A DNA stretch of 64,000 bases from Gnetum montanum (taxonomy: Eukaryota; Streptophyta; Gnetopsida; Gnetales; Gnetaceae). The DNA is taken from contig MNCI01006151.1 of the NCBI GenBank assembly GCA_015680685.1, positions 990,166 through 1,054,165 of the forward strand, in the 5' to 3' direction. A model generated the notes under the pieces. The model worked only from the letters and a program-made list of their open reading frames with translations, was not told where the DNA came from and ran no database searches. The translations under genes and the position numbers were made by a program. Positions 1 through 11,084 of the stretch are shown here, piece by piece (within the stretch, counting starts at the first letter, position 1; each line of letters starts with the position of its first letter).

Positions 1-868
1 TCCTGTAACAGAAATCCGATTTTGCCATCGCGCTGGAAGAAAAGGAATTTTTCCTGAAACAATGCACCCAAAACAAAGGGTTTTAATTTCTGTTTGCCCT
101 CCTAAATTGATTTAGGGCCTCCCATGCTTTTCTTCTCCTTTCCTGCGTTTTTTCTGATTATCTCCCTGCCACTGTTTCTACCTTTGATTGCATCAAGGTC
201 TGCCCTCAAGAAGCGTGTGCACCGGCCGTTTGCGCTTTCTCTTTACCACTCCGTTCCGCTCCGCCGATTTTGATGCCTCTGTCCGTTGTTGCTTCTCTTG
301 CCACCTACAGCTGCTGCTCATCCGCCGTCTTCTGCGTTGAAACACGGTTTGCGGTTGAAACGGCTGTCCGGGGTTGCAGGCAAAGGCATAGGCGTGGCAA
401 CTGACTGCGTTCTTTTTATTTTTGATAACCCTTGTTTCAGAAAATGCAGCTCACTGTGAAAGCAGAACAGAGAAGCCCTCCGTGACAAGTGTTTGACGAA
501 ATGTGAAATGATTTCTTGGCATTTTCTTGCTCAATTCCAGCAACTAGCATCATTACATTTTTGTTTTTCTTTCTTGTGGTTTTTGATCTTGTTGCTGCAA
601 GTTTCAGTAATTGTTTTCTGGCAAAGCAATGTTAACAGAGAATGAGGATTCTAGTAACGAAGTGCTGAAGAAACCTGTTCCTGTTTATCCACTTAAATAT
701 TTACTTTTGCACAGTATATTGTTTGAAACTGTCTTGTTAAATAATGAAACTGTTCTCATGGTTTCTTATAATAATACAAGCACCTCTCTCATTCTGCAGC
801 TTTTGCTTATAGAGAAATATATTTTCAACCTTTACAGAGGAAATACTTCACCCTGCCTGGACTGCTGA
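1..868 (+). other. CpG-rich gene-like 5' region with a short possible first coding exon
   Basis: The first 420 bases hold roughly 25 CpG dinucleotides by eye, while most of the window has only a few per kilobase. The region has pyrimidine-rich stretches and several AG acceptor-like sites (for example the AGs ending at 447 and 607), as in a plant 5' UTR with introns. An ATG at 629 opens an 80-codon frame. Its first 17 or so residues are acidic and polar (MLTENEDSSNEVLKK), after which the frame becomes hydrophobic and intron-like; GT at 688 could be a donor. I recognise no protein family. It may be the start of a host gene whose downstream exons were displaced by element A, or a gene-derived fragment. 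It does not match any retroelement part elsewhere in the window. Confidence 0.35.
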
Positions 869-1099
869 ATTTGCAGTATTCATAAACTAGCCTCATTGAA
901 TTATAAAGTGGAACAACATATTGATGATTTTGTATTTCTCAACCAGGCTTTTCTCATATGTGTTTTTCCTAAAAATATGAGAATGTCTTTGTGTACTTAT
1001 TCTCCTTCTTGTTTTTTTAAACCAAAAATCAAGCTACTTCTTCACAAATTCATAAGTAATTGAAGTCTGCTCCATGAAATGGTTAAATGTGACAACAGC
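869..1099. other. AT-rich gap with no recognisable feature
   Basis: Low-complexity AT-rich DNA between the gene-like region and the first base that aligns to Athila-like elements. I see no coding frame, LTR terminus or target duplication here. The element A junction is therefore a truncation rather than a clean insertion boundary. Confidence 0.5.
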
Positions 1100-1371
1100 A
1101 TGTATCTCCATCCTCAACCTAATTATCACCTCCTTCTTTCATGTAGGATGAGATTCTAGCCTAGCCATAGCAATGTAATGCTATTAGGACTATTAATTGA
1201 TAGCTAGCTCCTTAGTCGAGTGGTTTAGAGACTAGATCTTAAAAAAGAGCATTCTTCCAAACCAATAGTCCTACAAAGCACTCATAGAATTATGCGACCA
1301 ATAATCCTACTTCTACATTATCCTTTGTATCTAATCCATTTGAGCCCCCTTTAAACCAAACACCTCCCAAA

Positions 1372-1890
1372 GTGCATACTGTCATGCTAACCCATGTGGT
1401 AATTGATTCGATAAAGGTTGGCCACCCTCATAGGGAAAAGTCTAATCTTGGGAGTCCATTAATCTATTTACAAATTACTAGAAAAGAGCCTTGTAAAGCT
1501 CTTCTTGATTCAATTTCTAGTATTAACTTGATTTTTCACAAGATGCAGAAAGCCTAGAACCTACCTCTACTAAAGAGGAGTAACATTCATGTTGATTTGG
1601 CAAATCAATCCATCACTATTCCTTTCAGATTGGTGAAGGAAATTGTGACCACCATTTGTGGTTAGTCCTATCCTACTAATTTCCTAGTGATCCATGTTGA
1701 TAATTGTAAGGGGGACTTTCCAATCATCATGGGGAGGGCTTGGCTAAGTACTATTATTTCACATCTGGGCATTAGAGACCTTTCCTTGGAGATTTTTAGG
1801 GAAAATTTATTTGAAAAGATCAAGAAGAAGAGAGTTACATGCATCATGTGTAGTGATACAGGGTGAAACTATATGTAGAAACTATGGGCC
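1372..1890 (+). pseudogene. Element A retropepsin (aspartic protease) remnant
   Basis: The retropepsin would process the Gag-Pol polyprotein. The conserved lead-in HTVMLTHVVIDSIKVG is shared with copies B (19,667) and C (49,830). The catalytic DSG motif, intact in copy C, reads DSI here (LLDSISSINLIF), so the flap-proximal glycine is lost. The later block FPIIMGRAWLSTI is the usual downstream protease strand. A TAG follows at 1,555 and a TGA near 1,864. The frame is the same as the downstream RT and integrase. It is clearly a dead copy. Confidence 0.75.
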
Positions 1891-2149
1891 ATAAAAAGTA
1901 CATCAATAACAACATGTAGGTAGTGTGTAGATGAATTAGAAATTCAAAGGTAACTATACACAATAGGCACAAAATAGGAAGACATCCAATGGCTGACAAC
2001 TAATCTTGAAAGTAGCACACTTTGCATGGAACCCACTAAGAGCCTAACAAGTGCTTATCTTGAAGGCATGAAAGAACTAGAGCAAGTTCATTGTCAACTC
2101 TTTGATGATGAACTTGATGAAACTTATTGGAAAAAGCTGAAAATCCATA

Positions 2150-3640
2150 AAAAATTTAAATAGGAAACCTTAGATTTGAAAACTTTACCTACTAGCATGG
2201 AGTATGCTTTTCTAAAAAATGGTAAGTTGATGATAATCAATGCCAAAATTACTCCTAAATAGAAAAATATGATGTTGAAGGTGGTTAACAAATGGTCAAC
2301 AGCCTTTGCTTGGTGATATCTTAAACTCATTGGTATTGATCCTATGGTATGCTAGCATTGCATTTATACTAATCCTTCCATAAATCCAAAATGGTGGTTG
2401 AATTCCAAATTGAAGTAGATTATCAAGGAGAAGATTGAATAACTCCTTAAGGTAGGGTTCATCTATCCCATTATGGATAGTAAGTGGATTAGCCCACTTG
2501 TGATCGTGCCAAAAACAGATGAAAAATGGAGGATTTCTATGGACTTCAAGCTATTGAAGATGATGACCTACAAAGATCATTTTCCATTATCATTTGTGGA
2601 CTAGGTGTTGGCTATTATCTCTCGGCATTGCATTTACAACTTTATTGATGGTTATAGTGGCTACAACTAGATTTAGATAGCATTGGAGGATCAAGAAAAA
2701 ACTACATTTCCAAGTCCCTAGGGGACTTTTTCATACAAAAGGATGTCTTTTGGTCTTTTCAATGCCCTTGGAACCTTTCAATGCCTTGTCCTTAGCATTT
2801 TTTAATAATTTATTGGTAGTGGGATGGAAGTCTTCATGGATTACTTCTCCACCTATGGTGCTATGTTTGAGCAAGCCCTGGACCACCTTAAGAAAGTGCT
2901 TAAAAGGTGTGTGAATACTAACCTTTAGCTCAATTGGTAAAAAAGCCACTTGATAGTCTATGAGGGCACTGTGTTAGGGAATAGAATCTCTCAAGCAGGG
3001 ATTGAGGTGGACCCTGAAAAGATTAGGATCATCCAAGGAATTACTTGTTAGCTAGAAACCATTAAAGATGTCTAGTTATTCCTTGGCCACATTGGCTACT
3101 ACTGATGATTTATAGAGAATTTTTCTAGGATTACTAAATTGTTGGTAGAGCTTACAAAGAAAGATGTTTTGTTTGTATGGATTAAGGACTACAAAAAGGC
3201 ATTCTAGCAACTCAAAGAAAAGCTTGTATAAACTCCAATTCTATGAGCACCTAATTGGTCTTATTTATTTCACATCATGATGGACACATCAAACTATACT
3301 TTAGGAACCATGCTCATGTAGTTGGATGATTAGAAATGTCCATACTACATCCACTACATGAGCCAAAGCATTACAAGTGGACAGCTAAATTACATCATAA
3401 TAGAGAAAGAACTAATGGTGGTGGTGTATGCCTTGGAGAAATTTAGGTACTATGCGCTTGGATACAAGGTGTTCATGCACACAGATCATAGTGCAATTTT
3501 CTTCTTGATGAATAAATTGATAGTGAGCCCTTGTGTCATATGGTGGCTTGTGATCTTATAGGAGTTTGATCTTACAATGGTAGATTGAAAGGGAACCAAG
3601 AATGTGGTTGCTAACCACTTGTCTCGATTGAGATGAAGTA
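2150..3640 (+). pseudogene. Element A reverse transcriptase and RNase H remnant
   Basis: RT would copy the element RNA into DNA and RNase H would remove the template. RT landmarks in order: LLKVGFIYPI (about 2,440), WISPLVIVPK (2,490), KWRISMDFKLLK (2,527), YNFIDGYSGYN (2,635), and the catalytic loop FMDYF at 2,833-2,847. In that loop the second aspartate of the usual DD pair is tyrosine (TAC at 2,842); element D has the same change. RNase H follows with DTSNYTLG (3,286), EKELMVVVYALEKF (3,403) and HTDHSAI (3,478), so its acidic residues persist. About half of the stops are TAG, mostly at positions that read CAG in sister copies. The frame is unbroken. Confidence 0.85.
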
Positions 3641-3769
3641 ACAAAGATGAGGTGAGCCCACTTTTTGATCAGTTTCCTAATAAACTTATCTTTACTAGTG
3701 TGCTAAATGAACAAGCGCCTACTAAACCTACATAGTACAATGGCATTCTCACTTATCTTCTCAGTTAGA

Positions 3770-4960
3770 AGATGCCACAAGAGTTAGACCATTGAAAGAA
3801 ACAATAATTTCTTCATCAAGCCAAATGCTTCATGGAGATTAATAGACATCTTTACAAGGTGTGCATTGATGACCTAGTTTGTTGGTGTGTTCCTGATGTT
3901 GACCAATTGTGCATTCTCCAAGATGCTCATGAGGGCCCTTGTAGGGGCCACTATGCTAAGAGATAGATGGTTATTAAGATCTTAATGGTAGGGTATTATT
4001 GGCTAATACTCTTCAAGGATGACCACCACTTCATTCACTCTTGTGATCGCTATCAACATGATGGTGGAATGACAACTTGAATGGAGGGACCTCACTAGTG
4101 GATCTAACCATTGAAACATTTTGACATTTGGGGCATTGACTTTATGGATCCCATCACACACATGTAAAATAAAAAGGTGAACATTATAGTCACTGTTGAC
4201 TATTGTATGAAATGGGTAGAAGTAGTAGTTGTCACTAATTGTACATATTCTATTGTTACTCAGTTTGTACAACAGAATGTTGTAAATAGGTTTGGGATGC
4301 CATGTTCATTGATTTCTAATAATGGAACTCATTTTACAAGAACCACCTTTGAACATAAATTAACACCCTACCACCCTCAAGCTAACAATCAAGTAGAGGT
4401 TACCAATACGGAGATCACTAAGATCTTAACTAGAAGAATTAGCAAATATAGGAGAGATTGGAGCACAAAATTCAATGATGCCCTTTGGACCTACCACTCC
4501 ACATGGAAACTCCCTATAGGCTAATCTTTCTATGAGCTAGTATGTGGAAAATTACCAACTTTTCCTATTAACTTTAAGCTTTGTACACATTCAAAAGGGT
4601 GTGACCTTGATCTTGACCTAAGCCTAGCATAAAAAGAAAGATTGATAAACCTTAAAGTACTAGATGAGAATCAACTAGTGGCCCTATCTTTGAATGAAGT
4701 GTGGAAGGCATTCAACAAAAAATGCCATGACCTCAAAATAAGAAAGGTAAAATTTCAATTGGGAGATAAGGTCCTTTACTAGAACCCCACACATGTACTT
4801 TAAAAGACTTAGTTCCAAATATTACGAGAAGGGCCTTATATAATTTATAAAGCCTTTTCTTCTGAGGCCATGTTGATCTACAAATTTAAGAGCCCAAACA
4901 AAAAACAACTAGTCAACATGCAATAATTAAAACCTTTCCATGAATACAAGCAAGCTAGTG
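3770..4960 (+). pseudogene. Element A integrase remnant
   Basis: The integrase would insert element cDNA into the chromosome. The N-terminal zinc domain is visible as LQDAHEGPCRGHYAKR followed by SCDRYQ; the second cysteine of the usual CxxC is lost. The catalytic core has FDIWGIDFMDPI (first Asp), then LISNNGTHF near 4,310, where the second catalytic Asp is Asn (AAT at 4,318), then NQVEVTN with the glutamate kept. A short deletion removes residues between GTHF and EHKLTPYHPQAN. The C-terminal part LKIRKVKFQLGDKVLY is the usual integrase tail. No chromodomain is visible, consistent with Athila rather than chromoviruses. Confidence 0.82.
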
Positions 4961-4989
4961 TTAACAACACCTCATCGGATAGACAACCT

Positions 4990-7080
4990 AGCTCAATATT
5001 TTGGATCTCTTTCTTCCAACTTAGTCATGGTAGAGATAGCCACCCATGCTAATGAATCAAATGGATCCTTATTTTTTATGCTTCTTCATTTTACACTTTG
5101 TTGATTTTATATCTTTTTGTTTTACACTTTATTGATTTTACACCTTTTTTTTACACTTTCTTGATTTTTACTATTTTTTGTTTTACAATGTCATTATTAC
5201 ATTTTATCTTTATTAAATATTTTATAATTTTTTTATATTTTACTTTATATTGGTTTGAATTTTTCTTATGTTTTCTAATAAATATCTTTGTTGCCAAGAG
5301 GACAAAATAATGTTGTAGCTATTTGCTAATGGTGGTTTGTATGTAATGTTTTGATTGCTAATGTTTGGGTTCTATTTTTGAATTTTAATATTGAAAAATA
5401 AGAAAAGTTTCTTTTTCATAGAATAGGTAGTGAGTCCATGTCATCCACGCATCCACAACAATCTATGATGTTTTTGGTTTTGGAAATATGATATTCCTTT
5501 CATACCTTAACAAACTTGTGACCTTGGTAGTTTTCAAACTTGGGAAAGATCAAATGGACTAATAAGGATGTGACTTCAAGGGGACTCAATGCTCTCTGTA
5601 CCTACCCAAACTCTTGGGCACATGAGTGTTTTCATGGATTTCCTACCATTTCACTGTTGACCAATAAAAGGAAGATAAGCCCTTACATGGTGTGGTTCCC
5701 ATCCAAAAATCTATAAAAACATAAAAAATGATGAGAATTCAAAGCACATCCCTTAGACAAAATAATGGACTACAAGCACTACTTATGGGGACTAGAAAGA
5801 CATGTTACCCATGCCTAAAGGTTCCCTCTAACTAAGACTGCTTCTCACTTCTTTCTTCTCTTTTCTTCTCAATAAGGAATAATGTTTGATCTATGGGAGC
5901 ATTTTTGTATCTTAAGGGGATGGACTGGTCTTAGAATATTGATGTGAAGTTATTGATAGTGGTTGGTTTTAATCTAGACTATGGATGTACTTTATTGGGT
6001 TATTTAACCATCAAATCCATAAGGGACTTCATGTGACCATGATTTTAAACTCCATTTCATTTCCTCTCTCTTCCACCAATGCTTCCCATAATTCACTTCA
6101 TTGCCAATTTTTCATATCTTGTTCAATGTCTTAGTTTGATGTGTTGAAATTCTTAGGTAGATTTTGTCAGATTTAGTCCTTAACTCTTCATGACCATTAA
6201 TCAACTATGGGATCCATAGACTCCTTGGTTGATGGTATGCAAGGGCAAAAGGGCATGAGCTTGATATGGAAAGGACCCACTTGCATATCTCTTGGTTGGG
6301 TTAGTTAAGCTCCTTATCCTTAGGAATTTTTGCAATCAAATCTTTTGTGCACCCCATCGGTTGCATCCAACTGTGTGCTCCTTTATGGCATTTTCTCCAT
6401 AAAATTTCATTCTCCCAACCATTCTCCAATTTTTGTGAATTCATAAGCCCTCTTCTAGCATTTCATCATGTTCATGACTTTTCTGGCTCACCATAGAACC
6501 CAATTTCATGTAGAAAATCCTTGTATTTTTCAAGATATTAATTGTGAAATTTTTTCTCCAACAACCATGTTAATAAAACCTCATATATGTAGCCTACCCA
6601 TTTATGTGACCTCATCAATGCGACCCAATCAACATAAGGTAAAAAGTCTATATATAGGCATTCACACTTTGAAACTTTTTCACATTTTCTCATAAATGAA
6701 GGGGGCATTTTTGAACTTTTTAGAGCCTAGAACTTTCCAAGAGCCATAGCCTCCTAATCTTTTGTTTGATTCACTCCATTCTTCCATCTTGTAGCTACTA
6801 GAGTTAAGCTATTTTTCATGGGGGCCACAAATCTTAGGTTTTTAATAAAAATTTTCTAACTCCCGCAAAGGTTCAACTAAGAAATTAACTTCAAAACATA
6901 AATTTTTGAAAGTTAAACCCTTCCAACAAGCTTTGGTGACATTTTAAATGAAATAGCATTAAAATAATCAATCCACCATGGTTATAACTTAGCCTAAGCA
7001 TAACTAGCCAATGAGATAAGATACTTAAAAGTTATAAGTTACACATTATATGCTAATTCTTGGTTTTGTTGTGACCATAG
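4990..7080 (+). other. Element A post-pol spacer (noncoding)
   Basis: A 2-kb stretch between the end of pol and ORF3. It begins with a T-rich tract and aligns piecewise with 22,970-24,790 in B and 53,460-55,030 in C, including shared phrases such as GGTGGTTTGTA and GTGTTTTCATGGATT. No long frame is conserved across the three copies, so it is probably untranslated or an intron of an ORF3 transcript. It ends in an AG directly before the ORF3 ATG. Confidence 0.6.
5089..5212. repeat. T-rich tandem repeat of about 30 bp
   Basis: Four degenerate units start at 5,089, 5,120, 5,149 and 5,181, each opening TTTTACA and running on through TTGATTTTA-like sequence to a CTTTTT run. Equivalent T-rich tracts lie directly after pol in B (about 22,995-23,180) and C (about 53,520-53,680), so the repeat belongs to the element family and is not a random microsatellite. 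Confidence 0.65.
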
Positions 7081-9951
7081 ATGACAACTAAGGGAAAGCA
7101 CATGCAGGAAGGAGGTCCATCAAAACCAAGGGACAAATATTCATGAATTGGAAGGGGCCAAGAGACACCCCATGTGCATGAAGAAAAAACCCATGCAATG
7201 GGACCTCTTTGGGAGTAGCCCAAAGTGGAATTTTCTTGACAAATTTATGAAGAAGATACTATAACAAAATAGTCTCATTGAGATGAGGCACTAGACCTAA
7301 GACTGAACCTTGAGGTCATATTAACAGAGGCATGCCTTAGGTAGATTTCAAATAAAAAGGTCCAAAAATCTATGCTTCACGAGTTAAACTTTGGACCTTT
7401 CTTGGAGTTTGTGGCTCCAAAGTCAAAGTAGAATTACAAAACTCTCCCATGTGGCCCACCATCACTTTGAATGGGGAGTTACACATGGGAGAGATACATC
7501 TCTTCTAGAATAATTGGTAGGTTGCTTCAATAGTCAAGATCAAGGAAATTTTAGTGTCCTACTTAGTGAAAGCCATTTTCAAGGTTGTTGGGTTGCTAAA
7601 AATTTAGGAAAATCATGCAAATATTTCAATGCAGGTAGATCTTGGCATAAAAAAGAATGGATGTAGAGGTGTTATAGTGTAGATCATAAAGAGTTTTGGG
7701 CACTTACCATAGTGGAACATGCATACTTCAAGATTGTGGCCTTTCACCTCAATGCAATGGGGAGGCCATGTAAGATCGTAGCCTTATTTTCCTATGCATG
7801 TGTTACTCTATGTGGTAAATTCCTAGTTAACCTTTTATAGCTAATCTATCTAAAGATAGAGAAGAATTTTAAGAAGAATGAACATGGAAGGAAGGGATTC
7901 CCTTTCCCATGCTTCATTAGAAAGCTATGCAAGAGGGGAGGCATAACATGCTACATGAATGATGCTATTCGACATGCTCCAACCAACTCCTTAGTGGAAA
8001 TAATAAAGAAAAAGATACCCACTAAATTCATTAAAGAAGAGAAGTAGCAACAACCAACTCCACCACCCACTCACAAAATAATGTTATAGGCCCATGCTGC
8101 CCTAGAGCACATTACAAACTTTGAAAGTAGCTCTTGTAAAAATAGTAGAGCAAGCAAGAATGAGTGATGGTGATCCACCTATGTACCACACAGCAATGGG
8201 CCACTTCAACAAAGTGGCCCAAACCATAAGTTAGATGGAAGATGGGAAATTCATTTTCTTAGCCTAAAGAATGTAGGTACCCATGAGGTAAAATCCTAGT
8301 GCTTGAGAGGTAACAATATCTTTCTCATAATAGCAGCAATTCCCAGATATCTTTGAAAATGCTACTACCTTTTTGGTGCATTTGGAGGAGGGTGAAGGAG
8401 CAACTATCTTGGTGATGTAGTAGCATGGGTAGGAGATAATGGGTAAAGTAGTTGCTGATAGAATTGTTGAGGTACTTAATACACTTTTGGTGTCTATATT
8501 AGACATTTATATACTAAAAGATGTACAAATATCTATAGGAACCATTAGCGGTAGATTGAGTGTAGCCTAGCATGAGGAATTATTGGACTAACTGGTGGGA
8601 ACCAAGAAACTAATTCTAGATGTCTTTGATCTTCTAGATACCATCACTAAAATCCAATTAAAGCTACTAGAAGCAAGGGGAAAATGCATCATAATGGAGT
8701 AGAAAGTAGAAATAGCTAGAATAGAAAACCAACACTTGGTTGTGAAGGTTGTTGAATTAAGAGCTTGTCTTATTGATCTCACATTCCTCAATCCAATACT
8801 AACATGAGATGAAGCTTTTCAATAGCTTCTAAAGATACTTGACGATGTTGAGAATTCTGAGACAAAAACCTTTGATTAGTCCTTAGCCAATGCCACCATG
8901 CATAATATTTAGAAGGACTGGGTCCAGATTCACCGTGAAAATGAGATTTTGACTGTAGAGAATCATTGCTTACGGAATATTAATGTGCTGAAGTAGCAGA
9001 TGGTATATTTATCCATTAACAATAAGAGTAGTTAGTTAGGGTGAATAATTAATTGAGGAGATTGGTAGTAGAAAATAGAAACCTCTTCATGAAGGAAGTC
9101 CATGTCCTTCACCAAAAATATCCAATAGAGGTAGTCGCCTGGAAGAATGAGGCTCTTAAATTTGAAAGATTCAAGAACCATTACAGAGATCAGGTTGGTC
9201 TATAAAAAGAAGTTAATGAGAAAGAAATATAATTAGCAAAAGAAAAATTAAATGAGGCCCTCCAGTAGCTTGAACAAGGTTGTGATGTTTGGTAGCCTAT
9301 CTTTGATGGGTTGAATGCATACAACAAAGCTAAAATTTACATGAAGAAGCTACAGATCGAGGAGATGATAGAGTACATGGAGCTTGTTAATCTCTAGTAC
9401 ACAAACCTAGTGATGCTAACTATTAGAAGGCCATAGTTTGAATTGGAGAAACAAGTGGCTAGTGCATACTTGTTGTACGAGGTAGAGTTCAAGCACCATA
9501 AAGAGACTAGAAAGAAGCTTGAGACTACAAACACTAAACTTGAGGTTCTTAAGGTGAAGTTCACTGATCAACAATCAACTTTTGAGAACCTAGCTAAAAT
9601 AATGAATGATTACTAGGAGCTATAGGATGCACTTAGAGCATTCAACATCAAACATAAATAGTTCACTACCTAGTTCATGAATGTGAAGGAGCTATTTTCT
9701 ACAATACACTATCCATGGAATATTTCCATTCCAATCCACATTGGTGAAGCTGCATGAACTATCAATGATTCCTGGAGTAAGAAGAAAAAGATGAAGACAT
9801 TTTTGGACATCTTCTAGCTTTTATTTTCCACCAAAATTTTTAGTTCCTACAAGAAAACCACAACCATCTCAACCACAACATGTGCCTAAAGTAGGAGAAG
9901 GTCCTTTTGAGCCTCAAGAGCCTCCACTACTTGAGATCATTTGATCTTCTT
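7081..9951 (+). pseudogene. Element A ORF3: extra 3' ORF downstream of pol (function unknown)
   Basis: It begins at an ATG (MTTKGKHMQEGGPSKPRDKY) preceded directly by TAG, which reads CAG in element C, like a splice acceptor. About 955 codons are interrupted by many stops and some frame changes. The N-terminal third is globular-looking. The middle and C-terminal parts are rich in Glu, Lys, Gln and Leu (for example KVEIARIENQHLVVKVVELR near 8,705) and look coiled-coil. I see no clear signal peptide or membrane anchor in the legible part. The position matches the env-like ORF described in Athila elements, but I cannot recognise an envelope domain. Homologous remnants occur at 11,080-13,500 and 36,780-40,240. 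Nothing points to a host gene. Confidence 0.6.
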
Positions 9952-10164
9952 CATCATCTTAACACCATTAGAGATATTATGTTTGTCAATTTTGTCTTAG
10001 TGTTTAATTTTGTTATCTTGAATACCAAAAATTTTGTAATAATTGGGAGTTGTACACTTAGGCACTTAGTTTTTGTTGTGTTGTTTATGTGTTTTTTTTA
10101 GTCAATAATTCCATACCTTTCCAAATTTTGTAAAGAAGTTGAGGATGAGTTTTTATTTATTCAT

Positions 10165-10171
10165 GGGGGTA
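10165..10171 (+). promoter_or_regulatory. Polypurine tract of element A
   Basis: GGGGGTA directly abuts the 3' LTR start TGATGA. The same ATGGGGGTA-TGAT arrangement is at 25,201-25,212 in B and, mutated to ATGGAAGTA, at 55,404-55,412 in C. It would prime plus-strand DNA synthesis. Confidence 0.75.
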
Positions 10172-11068
10172 TGATGAGTCACATGGTTTGGCCATGTTAA
10201 TGGGATGTTGTCAATGTGACCTTGTTGATGGGATCTCATCGACGTGATCCCATCAATGTGGGGTTTAACCTATTGATGTATATCCATTGATGGGGAAACC
10301 TATTTCACCTATAAATGTGCAACTTCCTACTACATTTATGGCTTTCCGTTGCTAGTTGTAGTGAATCTTAGCAACATTTCCACTTTAGAGATAGAATATT
10401 TTGTGAGTGCCTGTAGTAGGAGTCAACGAGTGTACGGATATTTATTTGAGAACTATTGTACCTAAGCACGTCAGTATGTGCAATAATAAAGATGAGCTTT
10501 CTAATCAAACCTTGCAACACTTGGATTAGATTAATTATTTTCTTTAAGAATTTAATATTCAAGTAGTTTCCTTTATTATTTTTAAGAAATTAAGTAATTA
10601 ATTAATATAAATTAAATAGTAAACATAAATATGACCACTTCAAGCATATGTTTAATGCTTGGTAATCCTAATAATGCTTAACATTTGGTAACCCAGTAGT
10701 GTTATAAGTGTTCAGGATGTGTACAACAAGTGGGAACAGATGCTTATGTTAGGATTAGTTAAGTAATAGCTAGTTATTAGATTAGTTAAATATTAGATTA
10801 CTTGATTTTTTTTCATTATTATTCTTAAGCCACTTAAAACATAAAAGATAAATTGAGAAAAATCACATGCATCAATTACACTTAACCATACACTTGCACT
10901 TCACAAGTGGAACTAGGAAGACAATGATTGCAATGGTTAGTTTCACCTTCTAGAACCTCCTAGAACCCAGTGTACTTAGACAACTAAATTTTATAGAATT
11001 TGATTAGATCACTAAGTGAATGCTAGTGATTCATATAGTTGGGCATAGGGTATACTCACTACTCATCA
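10172..11068 (+). repeat. 3' LTR of element A (897 bp)
   Basis: It starts TGATGA and ends TCATCA, giving short terminal inverted repeats. It follows a polypurine tract. Internal landmarks shared with the other LTRs: a TATA-like CTATAAAT near 10,310, the block GGAGTCAACGAGTG, and AATAAAG near 10,487 as poly(A) signal, then repeated TTGGTAA phrases. U3 contains a perfect 11-bp inverted repeat at 10,225-10,256 (TTGATGGGATC and GATCCCATCAA around a 10-base spacer). The closest relative here is the element B LTR at 16,172. Confidence 0.85.
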
Positions 11069-11084
11069 CCACCATTTCAAGTAA

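Larger units (their letters stand above)
1100..11068 (+). mobile_element. Element A: 5'-truncated Athila-like Ty3/gypsy retrotransposon
   Basis: It runs from just upstream of the protease through RT, RNase H, integrase, a 2-kb spacer and a third ORF to a polypurine tract and a complete 3' LTR. Order and sequence match elements B, C and D in this window. The 5' LTR, primer-binding site and most of gag are missing; homology to B starts near 1,100, equivalent to about 19,400 in B. The sequence after the 3' LTR (CCACC at 11,069) would be the target duplication, but the partner is not present. Many in-frame stops make it non-functional, yet pol stays in one frame over more than 3 kb. Confidence 0.85.

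Noticed and set aside
2124-2949. Minus-strand open frames opposite the element A RT
   Set aside because: They are shadows of the plus-strand pol frame, which carries the conserved RT motifs; the minus frames match nothing.
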